Part shown: positions 52,583 through 60,779 of the stretch, one piece after another
How positions within the stretch are numbered: position 1 is the stretch's first letter
Layout: each line of letters opens with the position of its first letter
From: CAWCXF01 sp963799455
Lineage (GTDB): Bacteria > Pseudomonadota > Alphaproteobacteria > Rhodobacterales > Rhodobacteraceae
Length of the DNA: 64,000 bases
Direction: 5' to 3'
NCBI GenBank assembly: GCA_963799455.1
Contig: CAWCXF010000005.1
Coordinates: 62,001-126,000, forward strand
Notes under the pieces: generated by a model
Told to the model about the DNA's origin: nothing
The model's database searches: none
What the model saw: the letters and a program-made list of their open reading frames with translations, nothing else
Translations under genes and position numbers: made by a program

Positions 52583-53872
52583 TCACTTGAGGTGTCCCTC
52601 GGCGGTGATCTCGGTGGCGTCGATCCAGGGGTGGAGGGCTTTGGGCAGGGCGACCGAGCCGTCCTCCCTTTGCCCGTTCTCCAGAACCGCGATCAGCGTG
52701 CGGCCGACCGCGAGGCCCGAGCCGTTGAGGGTGTGGACGAACTCGGGCTTGCCGCCGCCGGGGCGGAAGCGCGCGTTCATGCGCCGCGCCTGGAAGGCGC
52801 CGGTGTCGGAGACCGAGGAGATCTCGCGGTAGGTGTTCTGGCCCGGCAGCCAGACCTCGATGTCGTGGGTGCGGCGCGCGCCGAAGCCCATGTCGCCGGC
52901 GCAGAGCACGACGGTGCGGTAGGGCAGGCCGAGGCGCTCCAGGATGCCCTGGGCGGCCTCGGTCATGCGGTCCAGCTCGGCGCGCGAGTCCTCGGGCTGG
53001 GTGATCGAGACCATCTCGACCTTCTCGAACTGGTGCTGGCGCAGCATCCCCTTGGTGTCGCGGCCCGCGGAGCCCGCCTCGGAGCGGAAGCAGTGGGCGT
53101 GGCCGCACAGGCGCATCGGCAGACAGGCCTCGTCGAGGATGCGCTCGCGCACGGTGTTGGTGAGCGTCACCTCGTTGGTGGGCACGAGCCAGAGCCCGTC
53201 CTCGGTCCGGTAGCTGTCCTCGCCGAACTTCGGGAGCTGGCCGGTGCCGACCATCATCTCCTCGCGCACGAGGAAGGGGGCCCAGACCTCCTCGCGGCCG
53301 GCGTCGAGATGGACCTGAAGCATGAACTGCACGAGCGCGCGGTGGAGCCGTGCCATGGCGCCGCGCAGGACGACGAAGCGGGAGCCCGAGAGGCTGGCGC
53401 CGGTCTCGAAGTCGAGGCCCTGGGCGGCGGGGAGGTCGAAGTGCTCGCGCGGGGCGAAGGGGAGGGCGGGCGGCTCGCCCCAGCGGCGGATCTCGACGTT
53501 GGCGGACTCGTCGGGGCCGTCGGGCACGTCGGCGTCGGGGAGGTTGGGGATCGAGAGCAGGAGGTCGCGCACCTCCCTATCGAAGTCACGTATTTCGTCC
53601 TCAAGCTGCTTTACTCGCTCGCGAAACGCTCGTGCCTTCCAACGCCACGCATTCTCTGAACCCTGACGATAGTCATCAGGAAGCATCTCAGGGGGCACCC
53701 CTCGTCCACGGACCTGCTTCATCTCTACTCTGAGCTGTTCGGCTTCGGCGACGCTCGCGCGCCGCGCGGCGTCGATCGCCAGCACCGCCTCGGCCGCGGG
53801 CGGCTCGCCCCGGCGCGACAGGCCCCGGTCGAAGCCCTCTGGGTCGTCACGGATAGCGCGGATGTCGTGCAT
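52583..53872 (-). CDS. serS: Seryl-tRNA synthetase with an unusual, lower-GC tRNA-binding arm
   Basis: The 429-aa class II synthetase charges tRNA-Ser and tRNA-Sec. The core is standard: motif 2 MRLCGHAHCFRSEAGSAGRD followed by TKGMLRQHQFEKVEMV, the serine-binding TNEVTLTNTV, and motif 3 GSGLAVGRTLIAVLENGQRE. Residues about 43-99, the antiparallel coiled-coil arm that grips the tRNA variable arm, read MKQVRGRGVPPEMLPDDYRQ and so on. They are unlike the arms I know from Rhodobacterales, and the DNA (53574-53745) is only about 55-57% G+C with AGA, GTA and ATA codons. GAGGAG precedes ATG 53872. Confidence 0.94.
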   Translation of the reverse strand: MHDIRAIRDDPEGFDRGLSRRGEPPAAEAVLAIDAARRASVAEAEQLRVEMKQVRGRGVPPEMLPDDYRQGSENAWRWKARAFRERVKQLEDEIRDFDREVRDLLLSIPNLPDADVPDGPDESANVEIRRWGEPPALPFAPREHFDLPAAQGLDFETGASLSGSRFVVLRGAMARLHRALVQFMLQVHLDAGREEVWAPFLVREEMMVGTGQLPKFGEDSYRTEDGLWLVPTNEVTLTNTVRERILDEACLPMRLCGHAHCFRSEAGSAGRDTKGMLRQHQFEKVEMVSITQPEDSRAELDRMTEAAQGILERLGLPYRTVVLCAGDMGFGARRTHDIEVWLPGQNTYREISSVSDTGAFQARRMNARFRPGGGKPEFVHTLNGSGLAVGRTLIAVLENGQREDGSVALPKALHPWIDATEITAEGHLK

Positions 53873-54399
53873 GGGGGCTCCTCCTCGCGCGCCCCTATGG
53901 CCCAACCGCTCGGGGAGGTGAACCCGAGGAGGTGAGCGGCGCGTCTGGACGAGCGGCCCGGACGGCGCCGGGGCGGACAGGCTCGAAGGCCAACCCTTCT
54001 CGTCTCGGACGGAACGCCCCCCACTGCGTGCCGCGCGAAGGCCGCGACCGCATGAAACCTGGCGTCGAGCGCGAGCCTCATCCTGGCCGCCCGCTCCGCT
54101 CGGCCCTCCGCCGACCCTGCGGCGCGACCGAGTTGCCCGGGCCCGCCCGAGGCCCGGCGCCGGGCGCGCAGCTCGCCCTCGCCTCCCGCACCGCGCGCGT
54201 TGCCGCCGACCCCGCGCGGCGCGCGTCGCCGGGCCCGCCTCGGCTGGCCGTCCCGCCTGCCGACCGCGCCCACCGGATGTCGCCCTCGCGCGGGCGCCCC
54301 CCGCCCGCTTGCGGCCCGCGCACCGCCGCCTTAGGTTCCGCGCGCATCCGCGCCGGGCGCCCCGCCGCCCGAGCCGCCGTCCGACAACGAGGATCCCGC
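53873..54399. other. 527-bp spacer between serS and yajC, nothing identified
   Basis: This divergent region should hold promoters for serS and yajC-secDF. I see no gene, family repeat or tandem array, and no convincing sigma-70 boxes in the GC-rich sequence. A GAGG ribosome-binding site for yajC is at the right end. Confidence 0.55.
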
Positions 54400-54723
54400 A
54401 TGTTCGTCTCCCCCGCCTTCGCCCAGGACGCCGGGGGCGCAGCCGCGGCGTTCACCTCCTTCATCCCGCTGATCCTGATCTTCGCGATCATGTACTTCCT
54501 GCTGATCCGGCCCCAGCAGCGCAAGGCCAAGCAGCATCAGGCGATGGTCGCGGCGCTCAGGCGCGGCGACCAGGTGGTGACGCAGGGCGGCCTCGTGGGC
54601 CGCGTCACGCGCGTCAAGGAGGAGGGCGGCGAGATCGAGGTCGAGATCGCCCCCAACGTGAAGGTGACCGTGATCCGCTCGACCGTGGCCGCCGTCCGGT
54701 CCAAGACCGAGCCCGCGGCGTAG
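54400..54723 (+). CDS. yajC: Preprotein translocase subunit YajC
   Basis: The 107-aa single-span protein has a periplasmic N-terminus, one helix (FIPLILIFAIMYFLLIRPQQ) and the conserved cytoplasmic part RKAKQHQAMVAALRRGDQVV with TQGGLVGRVTRVKEE. YajC associates with SecDF. It starts the yajC-secD-secF operon; secD begins 30 bp later. The ATG is chosen by its GAGG and by the family length of about 105-110. Confidence 0.96.
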   Translation: MFVSPAFAQDAGGAAAAFTSFIPLILIFAIMYFLLIRPQQRKAKQHQAMVAALRRGDQVVTQGGLVGRVTRVKEEGGEIEVEIAPNVKVTVIRSTVAAVRSKTEPAA

Positions 54724-54753
54724 GATTCGCGCCCCCCTGGCCCCGAGGCCCCC

Positions 54754-56415
54754 ATGTTGCAGATCGAGCTGTGGAAGCGTGTCCTCATATGGGGGCTGGT
54801 CGCGTCGGGCGTGCTCTTCGCGCTGCCGAACCTCTTCTACGGGCGGGTCGAGCAGGCCAACGACGCCCGCGCGGCGATCGAGCGCGGCGGCGTGACGACG
54901 CCGGAGCTGGAGGCCGACGCGGCGCTCTGGCCCTCGTTCCTGCCCTCGGGGCTGGTCAATCTCGGGCTCGACCTGCGCGGCGGCGCGCATCTGCTGGCCG
55001 AGGTCGCGGTCGAGGACGTCTACGCCGCGCGGATGGACGCGCTCTGGCCCGAGGTCCGCGACGCGCTGCGCGACCTGCGCGGCGCGGTGGGCACCGTGCG
55101 CCGCGTGCCGGTCGAGGACGGCACGCTTCGGGTCCGCGCCTCCGAGCCCGCGGGGATGGCCGAGGCCGTCGCGGCGGTCCGCGCGCTCGGGCGCCCGGTG
55201 ACGAGCCTGACGGGCGTGGGGGGCACCGACATCGAGGTGTCGGCGGCGGGCGACGTGCTGACCGTCGGGCTCTCGGAGGCCGAGCGGCAGGCCACCGACG
55301 AGCGCACCATGCGCCAGTCGGTCGAGATCGTGCGCCGCCGGGTGGACGAGGTCGGCACCCGCGAGCCCACGATCCAGCGCCAGGGCGAGGACCGCATCCT
55401 GATCCAGGTGCCCGGCATCGGCTCGGCGCAGGAGCTGAAGGATCTGATCGGCACCACCGCGCGGCTCACCTTCAACGCCGTCAACGGCCGCGGCGGCGAG
55501 GGGGTCGAGGGCGAGCCGGGCGACCTGGTCCTGCCCTCGCTCGACGAGCCGGGCGTGTTCTACGCGCTCGACCGCACGCCGGTCGTCACGGGCGAGGATC
55601 TGACCGACGCCCAGCCCTCCTTCGACCAGAACGGGCGGCCGGCCGTGAACTTCCGCTTCGGCCCCTCGGGCGCGCGGCGCTTCGGCGAGTACACCGCCGC
55701 CAACGTGGGCGCGCCCTTCGCCATCGTGCTCGACGACGAGGTGATCTCGGCGCCGCGCATCAACGAGGCGATCCCCGGCGGCTCGGGGATCATCACGGGC
55801 GACTTCACCATCGAGGACGCGACCCAGCTCGCGGTGCTGTTGCGCGCGGGCGCGCTGCCCGCGGAGCTGACCTTCCTCGAGGAGCGCACCATCGGCCCCG
55901 AGCTGGGGCAGGACTCGATCGAGGCGGGGCGCATCGCGGCACTCGTGGCCTTCGCCGCCGTGCTGGTGTTCATGCAGGCGGCCTACGGGCTCTTCGGCCT
56001 CTTCGCCAACGTGGCGCTCATCATCAACGTGATGCTGATCTTCGGGCTCCTGTCGGCGATCGGCGCCACGCTGACGCTGCCGGGCATCGCCGGGATCGTG
56101 CTCACCATCGGCATGGCGGTGGACGCCAACGTGCTGATCTTCGAGCGCATCCGCGAGGAGCTGCGCACCGCGCGCGGCCCCGCGCGCGCGATCGAGCTGG
56201 GCTACGAGCGCGCGCTCTCGGCGATCCTCGACGCCAACGTCACCACCTTCATCATCGCGGCGATCCTGTTCGTGCTCGGCGCGGGGCCGGTGCGCGGCTT
56301 CGCGGTGACGCTGGGCTTGGGGATCCTGACCTCGGTGTTCACGGCGATCTGGGTCACGCGGCTGATGGTCGTCACCTGGTTCGGCCGCCGCCGGCCCCGC
56401 AGCATCGAGGTCTGA
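54754..56415 (+). CDS. secD: Protein translocase subunit SecD
   Basis: SecD uses the proton gradient with SecF to help complete protein export. The 553-aa protein has the first helix (LIWGLVASGVLFALPNLFYG), the D1 signature NLGLDLRGGAHLLAEV, the large periplasmic P1 domain with QRQGEDRILIQVPGIGSAQE, and the C-terminal five-helix bundle with SIEAGRIAALVAFAAVLVFM and GMAVDANVLIFERIREELRT. Length is normal for alphaproteobacteria. SecF follows after one base. Confidence 0.97.
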   Translation: MLQIELWKRVLIWGLVASGVLFALPNLFYGRVEQANDARAAIERGGVTTPELEADAALWPSFLPSGLVNLGLDLRGGAHLLAEVAVEDVYAARMDALWPEVRDALRDLRGAVGTVRRVPVEDGTLRVRASEPAGMAEAVAAVRALGRPVTSLTGVGGTDIEVSAAGDVLTVGLSEAERQATDERTMRQSVEIVRRRVDEVGTREPTIQRQGEDRILIQVPGIGSAQELKDLIGTTARLTFNAVNGRGGEGVEGEPGDLVLPSLDEPGVFYALDRTPVVTGEDLTDAQPSFDQNGRPAVNFRFGPSGARRFGEYTAANVGAPFAIVLDDEVISAPRINEAIPGGSGIITGDFTIEDATQLAVLLRAGALPAELTFLEERTIGPELGQDSIEAGRIAALVAFAAVLVFMQAAYGLFGLFANVALIINVMLIFGLLSAIGATLTLPGIAGIVLTIGMAVDANVLIFERIREELRTARGPARAIELGYERALSAILDANVTTFIIAAILFVLGAGPVRGFAVTLGLGILTSVFTAIWVTRLMVVTWFGRRRPRSIEV

Positions 56416-56416
56416 C

Positions 56417-57385
56417 ATGCGCCGTCTGAGGCTCGTCCCCGAGACCACGCGGATCGACTTCTTCCGCCACGCGAAGGCGACCTTCGGCGCGTCCCTGGTG
56501 GCGATGGTCCTGTCGCTGATCGCCTGGGGCGCGTTCGGGCTCAACTTCGGCATCGACTTCCGCGGCGGCACCACGATCCGCACCGATGCCTCCGAGGCGA
56601 TCGACGTGGGCGCCTACCGCGCGGCGATCGAGCCGCTGGGCTTGGGCGACGTGACCATCTCGGAGGTGTTCGACCCGACCTTCGCGCCCGACCAGAACGT
56701 CGCCATGATCCGCATCCAGGCGCAGGAGGGGGACGAGGCCGTCCAGGCCCGGACCGTCGCGCGCGTCGAGGCGGCGCTGCGGGCGATCGACCCGTCCGTC
56801 ACCTTCCCCTCGGTGGAGAGCATCGGGCCCAAGGTCTCGGGCGAGCTGATCCGCACCGCGGTGCTGGCCGTCGCGGCCTCGATGGCGGCGATCCTGTTCT
56901 ACATCTGGCTGAGGTTCGAGTGGCAGTTCTCGGTGGGCGCGGTCGCGGCGCTCGTGCACGACGTGACGCTGACCATCGGCCTCTTCGCGCTGTTCCAGAT
57001 CCAGTTCGAGCTGTCCACGGTGGCGGCGATCCTGACCATCATCGGCTACTCGATCAACGACACGGTGGTGATCTTCGACCGGCTGCGCGAGAACCTGATC
57101 AAGTACAAGAAGGCCCCTCTGCGCGAGGTGATGAACCTGTCGGTCAACGAGACGCTGAGCCGGACGCTAATGACCTCGGGCACCACGCTGGTCGCGCTGA
57201 TAGCGCTCCTGGTGCTGGGCGGCGACGTGATCCGCTCCTTCGTCTTCGCGATCACCTGGGGGATCGTGGTGGGCACCTACTCCTCGGTCTACGTGGCCAA
57301 GAACATCGTGCTCTACCTCGGCGTGGACCGGGGGCGCGCGGATGCGGGCGGCGGCGCGGGGACGCAGTTCGGCGCGGATGCCTGA
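56417..57385 (+). CDS. secF: Protein translocase subunit SecF
   Basis: The 322-aa partner of SecD has the signature NFGIDFRGGTTIRTD, a small periplasmic domain, and the conserved membrane block FSVGAVAALVHDVTLTIGLF with YSINDTVVIFDRLRENLIKY and LMTSGTTLVALIALLVLGGD. Complete and normal. The last eight bases overlap the TSUP permease gene. Confidence 0.97.
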   Translation: MRRLRLVPETTRIDFFRHAKATFGASLVAMVLSLIAWGAFGLNFGIDFRGGTTIRTDASEAIDVGAYRAAIEPLGLGDVTISEVFDPTFAPDQNVAMIRIQAQEGDEAVQARTVARVEAALRAIDPSVTFPSVESIGPKVSGELIRTAVLAVAASMAAILFYIWLRFEWQFSVGAVAALVHDVTLTIGLFALFQIQFELSTVAAILTIIGYSINDTVVIFDRLRENLIKYKKAPLREVMNLSVNETLSRTLMTSGTTLVALIALLVLGGDVIRSFVFAITWGIVVGTYSSVYVAKNIVLYLGVDRGRADAGGGAGTQFGADA

Positions 57386-58130
57386 GGGGCTGGCCGGGGC
57401 GCTCGCCGCGCCCGGCCTGCCGCTCCTCGCGCTCGCGGCCCTCCTCGCGGGCACCGTCTATGGCTTCGCCGGCTTCGGCTCGGCGCTGATCTTCATCCCC
57501 GTCGCCGCGGCGCTCTTCTCGCCCGAATGGGCGGCGCTGCTGATGGCGCTGTTCGGGCTCTCCTCGGTGCTCACGGTGCTCCCCCGCGCGTGGCGCGAGG
57601 CCGAGCGGGGCCCGACGCTGCTGATGCTGGGCGCGGCGGTCCTCGCGCTGCCCGCGGGCACCTGGGCGCTCGCCACCCTCCCCGAGGCGCCGCTGCGCTG
57701 GGGCATCTGCGGCCTCGTCGCGGCGACCCTCGCCGCGCTGATGACGGGTTGGCGCTACGAGGTCGAGCCCGGGCGGGGCGCGCGCGTCGCGGTGGGCGCG
57801 GCCTCGGGGGTGATCGGCGGCGCCACCGGGCTCGCCGGCCCGCTGGTGATCCTGTTCGAGCTGGGCGGCGCGAAGGGCGCGGCGCGCGCGCGGGCCAACG
57901 CCATCGTGTTCCTCACGCTCCTGAGCGTCGCGCTGGCGCCGGCGCTGGCGCTGCGCGGCCTCGTCGCGCCGCCCGCGCTGTGGCTCGGGGTCGTCGTGGT
58001 GCCGCTGCACATGATCGGCACGCGGCTCGGGCAGGCGGCGTTCCGGCCGGGGCTCGAGGCGCTCTACCGCCGCGTCGCCTACGCCGTGATCGCGCTGGCG
58101 GTCCTTGCCGGGCTGCCGGTGTGGCGCTAG
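57378..58130 (+). CDS. TSUP (TauE/SafE) family permease
   Basis: The 250-aa membrane protein has about eight helices in two repeats, with the family motifs YGFAGFGSALIFIPVAAALF in the first half and GVIGGATGLAGPLVILFELG in the second. TSUP members export or import sulfite, sulfonates or other organic anions; the substrate cannot be read from sequence. The start ATG 57378 overlaps secF, so it is translationally coupled to the Sec genes, although that operon placement is probably positional rather than functional. Confidence 0.9.
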   Translation: MPEGLAGALAAPGLPLLALAALLAGTVYGFAGFGSALIFIPVAAALFSPEWAALLMALFGLSSVLTVLPRAWREAERGPTLLMLGAAVLALPAGTWALATLPEAPLRWGICGLVAATLAALMTGWRYEVEPGRGARVAVGAASGVIGGATGLAGPLVILFELGGAKGAARARANAIVFLTLLSVALAPALALRGLVAPPALWLGVVVVPLHMIGTRLGQAAFRPGLEALYRRVAYAVIALAVLAGLPVWR

Positions 58131-58140
58131 CTGCGCGCCC

Positions 58141-58494
58141 ATGCGACTGAACGAGGTCACCTATTCGAGCGGCCTGCCCGTGGACGGCTACGGCCCCGGC
58201 TTCTTCCGCGTCGGCGGGCGGGCGCGGGAGGGGGCCGTGCTCGTGCTGCCGTCGGGGGTGGCGGGCTGGGGCGGGCCCGAGGATCTCGACGCGATCCTCG
58301 CCGCCGCCGCCGACGTGGACGTGCTCTTGATGGGCACCGGCCCCGAGACCGCGCACGCGCCCGAGGCGATGCGCGAGCGCGTCGAGGCCGCGGGCATCGG
58401 CCTGGAGGTCATGTCGAGCCCCGCCGCCTGCCGCAGCTACAACGTGCTCCTGGGCGAGGGCCGCCGCGTCGGGCTAGCAGCATTGCCGGTCTAG
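58141..58494 (+). CDS. Mth938-like domain protein
   Basis: The 117-aa protein is of the MTH938/NDUFAF3 fold: TYSSGLPVDGYGPGFFRVGG, VLVLPSGVAGWGG, DVDVLLMGTGPETAHAPEAM and MSSPAACRSYNVLLGEGRRV. The mitochondrial homologue NDUFAF3 is a complex I assembly factor; the bacterial role is untested. In alphaproteobacteria it commonly follows secF, as here with one gene between. A palindromic repeat pair follows its stop. Confidence 0.92.
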   Translation: MRLNEVTYSSGLPVDGYGPGFFRVGGRAREGAVLVLPSGVAGWGGPEDLDAILAAAADVDVLLMGTGPETAHAPEAMRERVEAAGIGLEVMSSPAACRSYNVLLGEGRRVGLAALPV

Positions 58495-58500
58495 GGGGGT

Positions 58501-58546
58501 CTGGGGGCACCTGTGCCCCCAGCGGGGGTCTGGGGGCGGAGCCCCC
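58501..58546. repeat. Two palindromic repeats between the Mth938-like gene and ccmA
   Basis: GGGGGCAC-CT-GTGCCCCC (58503-58520) is a degenerate family member; after AGCGGGGGTCT comes GGGGGCGGAGCCCCC (58532-58546). The second copy ends four bases before the ccmA start codon, and its GGAG is the only plausible Shine-Dalgarno for ccmA. Confidence 0.88.
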
Positions 58547-58550
58547 GCTC

Positions 58551-59135
58551 TTGCTCGTCGAGGGCCTCGCGGTGGTGCGTGGGGGGGTGCCGCTGCTGGA
58601 AGGCGTGGGGTTTGCCCTGAGGGCTGGCGAGGCGCTGGCGCTGCGCGGCCCCAACGGCGTCGGCAAGACGAGCCTGCTGCGCACGGTGGCCGGCCTGCAA
58701 CCGCCCCTGGCCGGGAGGATCGAGTCCGAGGAGGCCGCCTTCGCCGGCCATGCCGACGGCGTGAAGGGGCAGCTCACCGTGGCCGAGAACCTGGCGTTCT
58801 GGTCGCGGGTGTTCCGCGGCGGGCGGATCGGCCCCGCGATGGAGGCGTTCGGCCTCGCGGATCTCGCCGATCGCCCCGCGCGCGACCTCTCCGCCGGGCA
58901 GCGCCGGCGCTTGGGGCTCGCGCGGCTCCTCGTCACGGGTCGTCCGCTGTGGCTGCTGGACGAGCCCACCGTCTCGCTCGACGCCGCGTCCACGGCGCTC
59001 CTGACGGCCGCGCTCGACGCGCACCGCGCCGGGGGTGGGGGGGCGCTGATCTCGACGCATCTGCCGATGGACGGCGTGCCCTCGCTCGACCTTGCGCCAC
59101 ACCGCGCGCGGCTGCCGGAGCTGGACGAGCTGTGA
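58551..59135 (+). CDS. ccmA: Heme exporter ATPase CcmA
   Basis: CcmA is the ATPase of the CcmABC(D) complex, which releases heme-loaded CcmE during cytochrome c maturation. The 194-aa ABC protein has Walker A GPNGVGKTSLL (residues 33-43), signature LSAGQRRRLGLARLL and Walker B LWLLDEPTVSLD. The only start that preserves the N-terminus is TTG 58551, nine bases after GGAG inside a palindromic repeat. The short length is normal for CcmA. The stop is followed at 41 bp by ccmB. Confidence 0.93.
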   Translation: MLVEGLAVVRGGVPLLEGVGFALRAGEALALRGPNGVGKTSLLRTVAGLQPPLAGRIESEEAAFAGHADGVKGQLTVAENLAFWSRVFRGGRIGPAMEAFGLADLADRPARDLSAGQRRRLGLARLLVTGRPLWLLDEPTVSLDAASTALLTAALDAHRAGGGGALISTHLPMDGVPSLDLAPHRARLPELDEL

Positions 59136-59175
59136 CCGCGAGGCGCCGGGGCCGTCCCGCTCGCGGCGCGCCGTC

Positions 59176-59832
59176 GTGATCGCGGTGGTGCGCCGCGACC
59201 TGGCGCTCGCCGTGCGGGCGGGGGGCGGCTTCGGGCTGGCGCTGGCGTTCTTCCTGATCGTCGTCGTGCTGGCGCCGCTCGGGGTGGGCGCGGACGCGGT
59301 GCTGCTCGCGCGCATCGCGCCGGGGGTGCTGTGGCTCGGCGCGCTGCTCGCCTGCCTGCTGTCGCTCGACCGGCTGTTCGCGCTCGACATGGAGGACGGC
59401 TCGCTCGACCTGCTGGCCACCGCGCCGATCCCGCTCGAAGGGGTGGCGCTCGCCAAGGCCGCCGCGCATTGGCTGACCACCGGCCTGCCGCTGACGCTCG
59501 CGGGCCCCGCGCTCGCCGTGCTCCTGAGCCTGCCCGGTGAGGCCATGGCGACGCTCGCGCTGTCGCTCGCGCTCGGCACGCCCGCGCTGTCGGCGATCGG
59601 GGCGTTCGGCGCCGCGCTGACGGTGGGGCTCAGGCGCGGGGGGCTGCTCTTGTCGCTCCTCGTGCTGCCGCTCTACGTTCCGACCTTGATCTTCGGCGCC
59701 GAGGCCGTGCGGCGCGCGGCCGAGGGGCTCGACCCCATGACGCCGCTGATGCTGCTGGCGGCCGTCAGCCTCGGCTCGCTGGCGCTGCTGCCCTTCGCCG
59801 CGGCCGCGGCGCTCAGGGTCAACCTCCGGTGA
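59176..59832 (+). CDS. ccmB: Heme exporter membrane protein CcmB
   Basis: The 218-aa protein has six membrane helices and the CcmB features AVVRRDLALAVRAGGGF at the N-terminus, SLDRLFALDMEDGSLDLLAT in the middle and LSLLVLPLYVPTLIFGAEAV. GTG 59176 gives the usual length; frames further upstream are Arg-rich and would overlap ccmA. It partners CcmA and CcmC in the inner membrane. Confidence 0.92.
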   Translation: MIAVVRRDLALAVRAGGGFGLALAFFLIVVVLAPLGVGADAVLLARIAPGVLWLGALLACLLSLDRLFALDMEDGSLDLLATAPIPLEGVALAKAAAHWLTTGLPLTLAGPALAVLLSLPGEAMATLALSLALGTPALSAIGAFGAALTVGLRRGGLLLSLLVLPLYVPTLIFGAEAVRRAAEGLDPMTPLMLLAAVSLGSLALLPFAAAAALRVNLR

Positions 59833-59874
59833 GCGCGCTTGCCGGGCCCCGTGGGGCGGCGTAACTCCGGGCCC

Positions 59875-60618
59875 ATGTCGGTGCGCGCCGCCTCGCTGTG
59901 GGAATACGCCAACCCGGTCCGCTTCATGCGGCTCTCGGACCGGCTGCTGCCTGTGGCTTGGGTCGCGGCCGCGCTCGGGCTCGGGGTCGGCCTCGGCTGG
60001 GGGTTCTTCGCCACGCCCGAGGACTTCCGCATGGGCTCGACGGTCAAGATCATCTACCTCCACGTCCCCTCCGCGCTGATGGCGATCAACGGCTGGCTGA
60101 CGATGCTGGTGGCCTCGCTGGTGTGGGTCGTGCGGCGCCACCACGTCTCGGCGCTCGCCGCCAAGGCGGCGGCGCCCGTGGGCCTGACGATGACGGTGAT
60201 CGCGCTCGCCACCGGCGCGATCTGGGGCCAGCCGATGTGGGGGACGTGGTGGGTGTGGGATCCGCGGCTGACCTCGTTCCTGATCCTCGGCCTCTTCTAC
60301 CTCGGCTACATCGCGCTCTGGCAGGCGGTGGAGGACACCGAGACCGCCGCCGACCTCACCTCGGTCCTGTGCCTCGTGGGCTCGGTCTTCGCGGTGCTGT
60401 CGCGCTACGCGGTGGTGTTCTGGAACCAGGGGCTGCACCAGGGCGCGTCGCTGTCGCTCGACGCCGAGGAGAACGTCTCGGACGTGTTCTGGGTGCCGCT
60501 CGTCGTCGCCATCGCGGGCTTCGTCGCGCTCTTCGTGGCGCTGGTGCTCCTTCGCACCCGCACCGAGATCCGCCTGCGCCGCGCCCGCGCCCTGGTGCTG
60601 CGCGAGCGCATGGCGTGA
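59875..60618 (+). CDS. ccmC: Heme-handling membrane protein CcmC
   Basis: CcmC loads heme onto CcmE. The 247-aa protein has six helices, the tryptophan-rich motif GQPMWGTWWVWDPRLTSFLI, and the flanking histidines (KIIYLHVPSALMAINGW and WNQGLHQGASLSL) that act as axial ligands. ATG 59875 gives a normal N-terminus ending in the first helix. Its stop overlaps the ccmD start as TGATG. Confidence 0.95.
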   Translation: MSVRAASLWEYANPVRFMRLSDRLLPVAWVAAALGLGVGLGWGFFATPEDFRMGSTVKIIYLHVPSALMAINGWLTMLVASLVWVVRRHHVSALAAKAAAPVGLTMTVIALATGAIWGQPMWGTWWVWDPRLTSFLILGLFYLGYIALWQAVEDTETAADLTSVLCLVGSVFAVLSRYAVVFWNQGLHQGASLSLDAEENVSDVFWVPLVVAIAGFVALFVALVLLRTRTEIRLRRARALVLRERMA

Positions 60619-60770
60619 TGCCCGACCTCGGGGCCTACGCCGCGGAGGTGCTGTCGGCCTACGCCGTCACGGGCGTGGCGCTCGCCGCCATCGTCGGCGT
60701 CAGCGTCTGGCAGGCGCGCCGCGCGCGGGCGCGGCTGGGGGAGGTGGAGCGGCGGGGGCGGCGGCGATAG
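60618..60770 (+). CDS. ccmD: Heme exporter small subunit CcmD
   Basis: The 50-aa protein has one membrane helix (AEVLSAYAVTGVALAAIVGV) and a basic cytoplasmic tail (RRARARLGEVERRGRRR), the complete CcmD pattern. It starts in the TGATG overlap with ccmC and stabilises the CcmABC-CcmE complex. The expected next gene, ccmG (thioredoxin-like), is absent; the next gene is on the opposite strand. Confidence 0.9.
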   Translation: MPDLGAYAAEVLSAYAVTGVALAAIVGVSVWQARRARARLGEVERRGRRR

Positions 60771-60779
60771 CCGCCCCCG

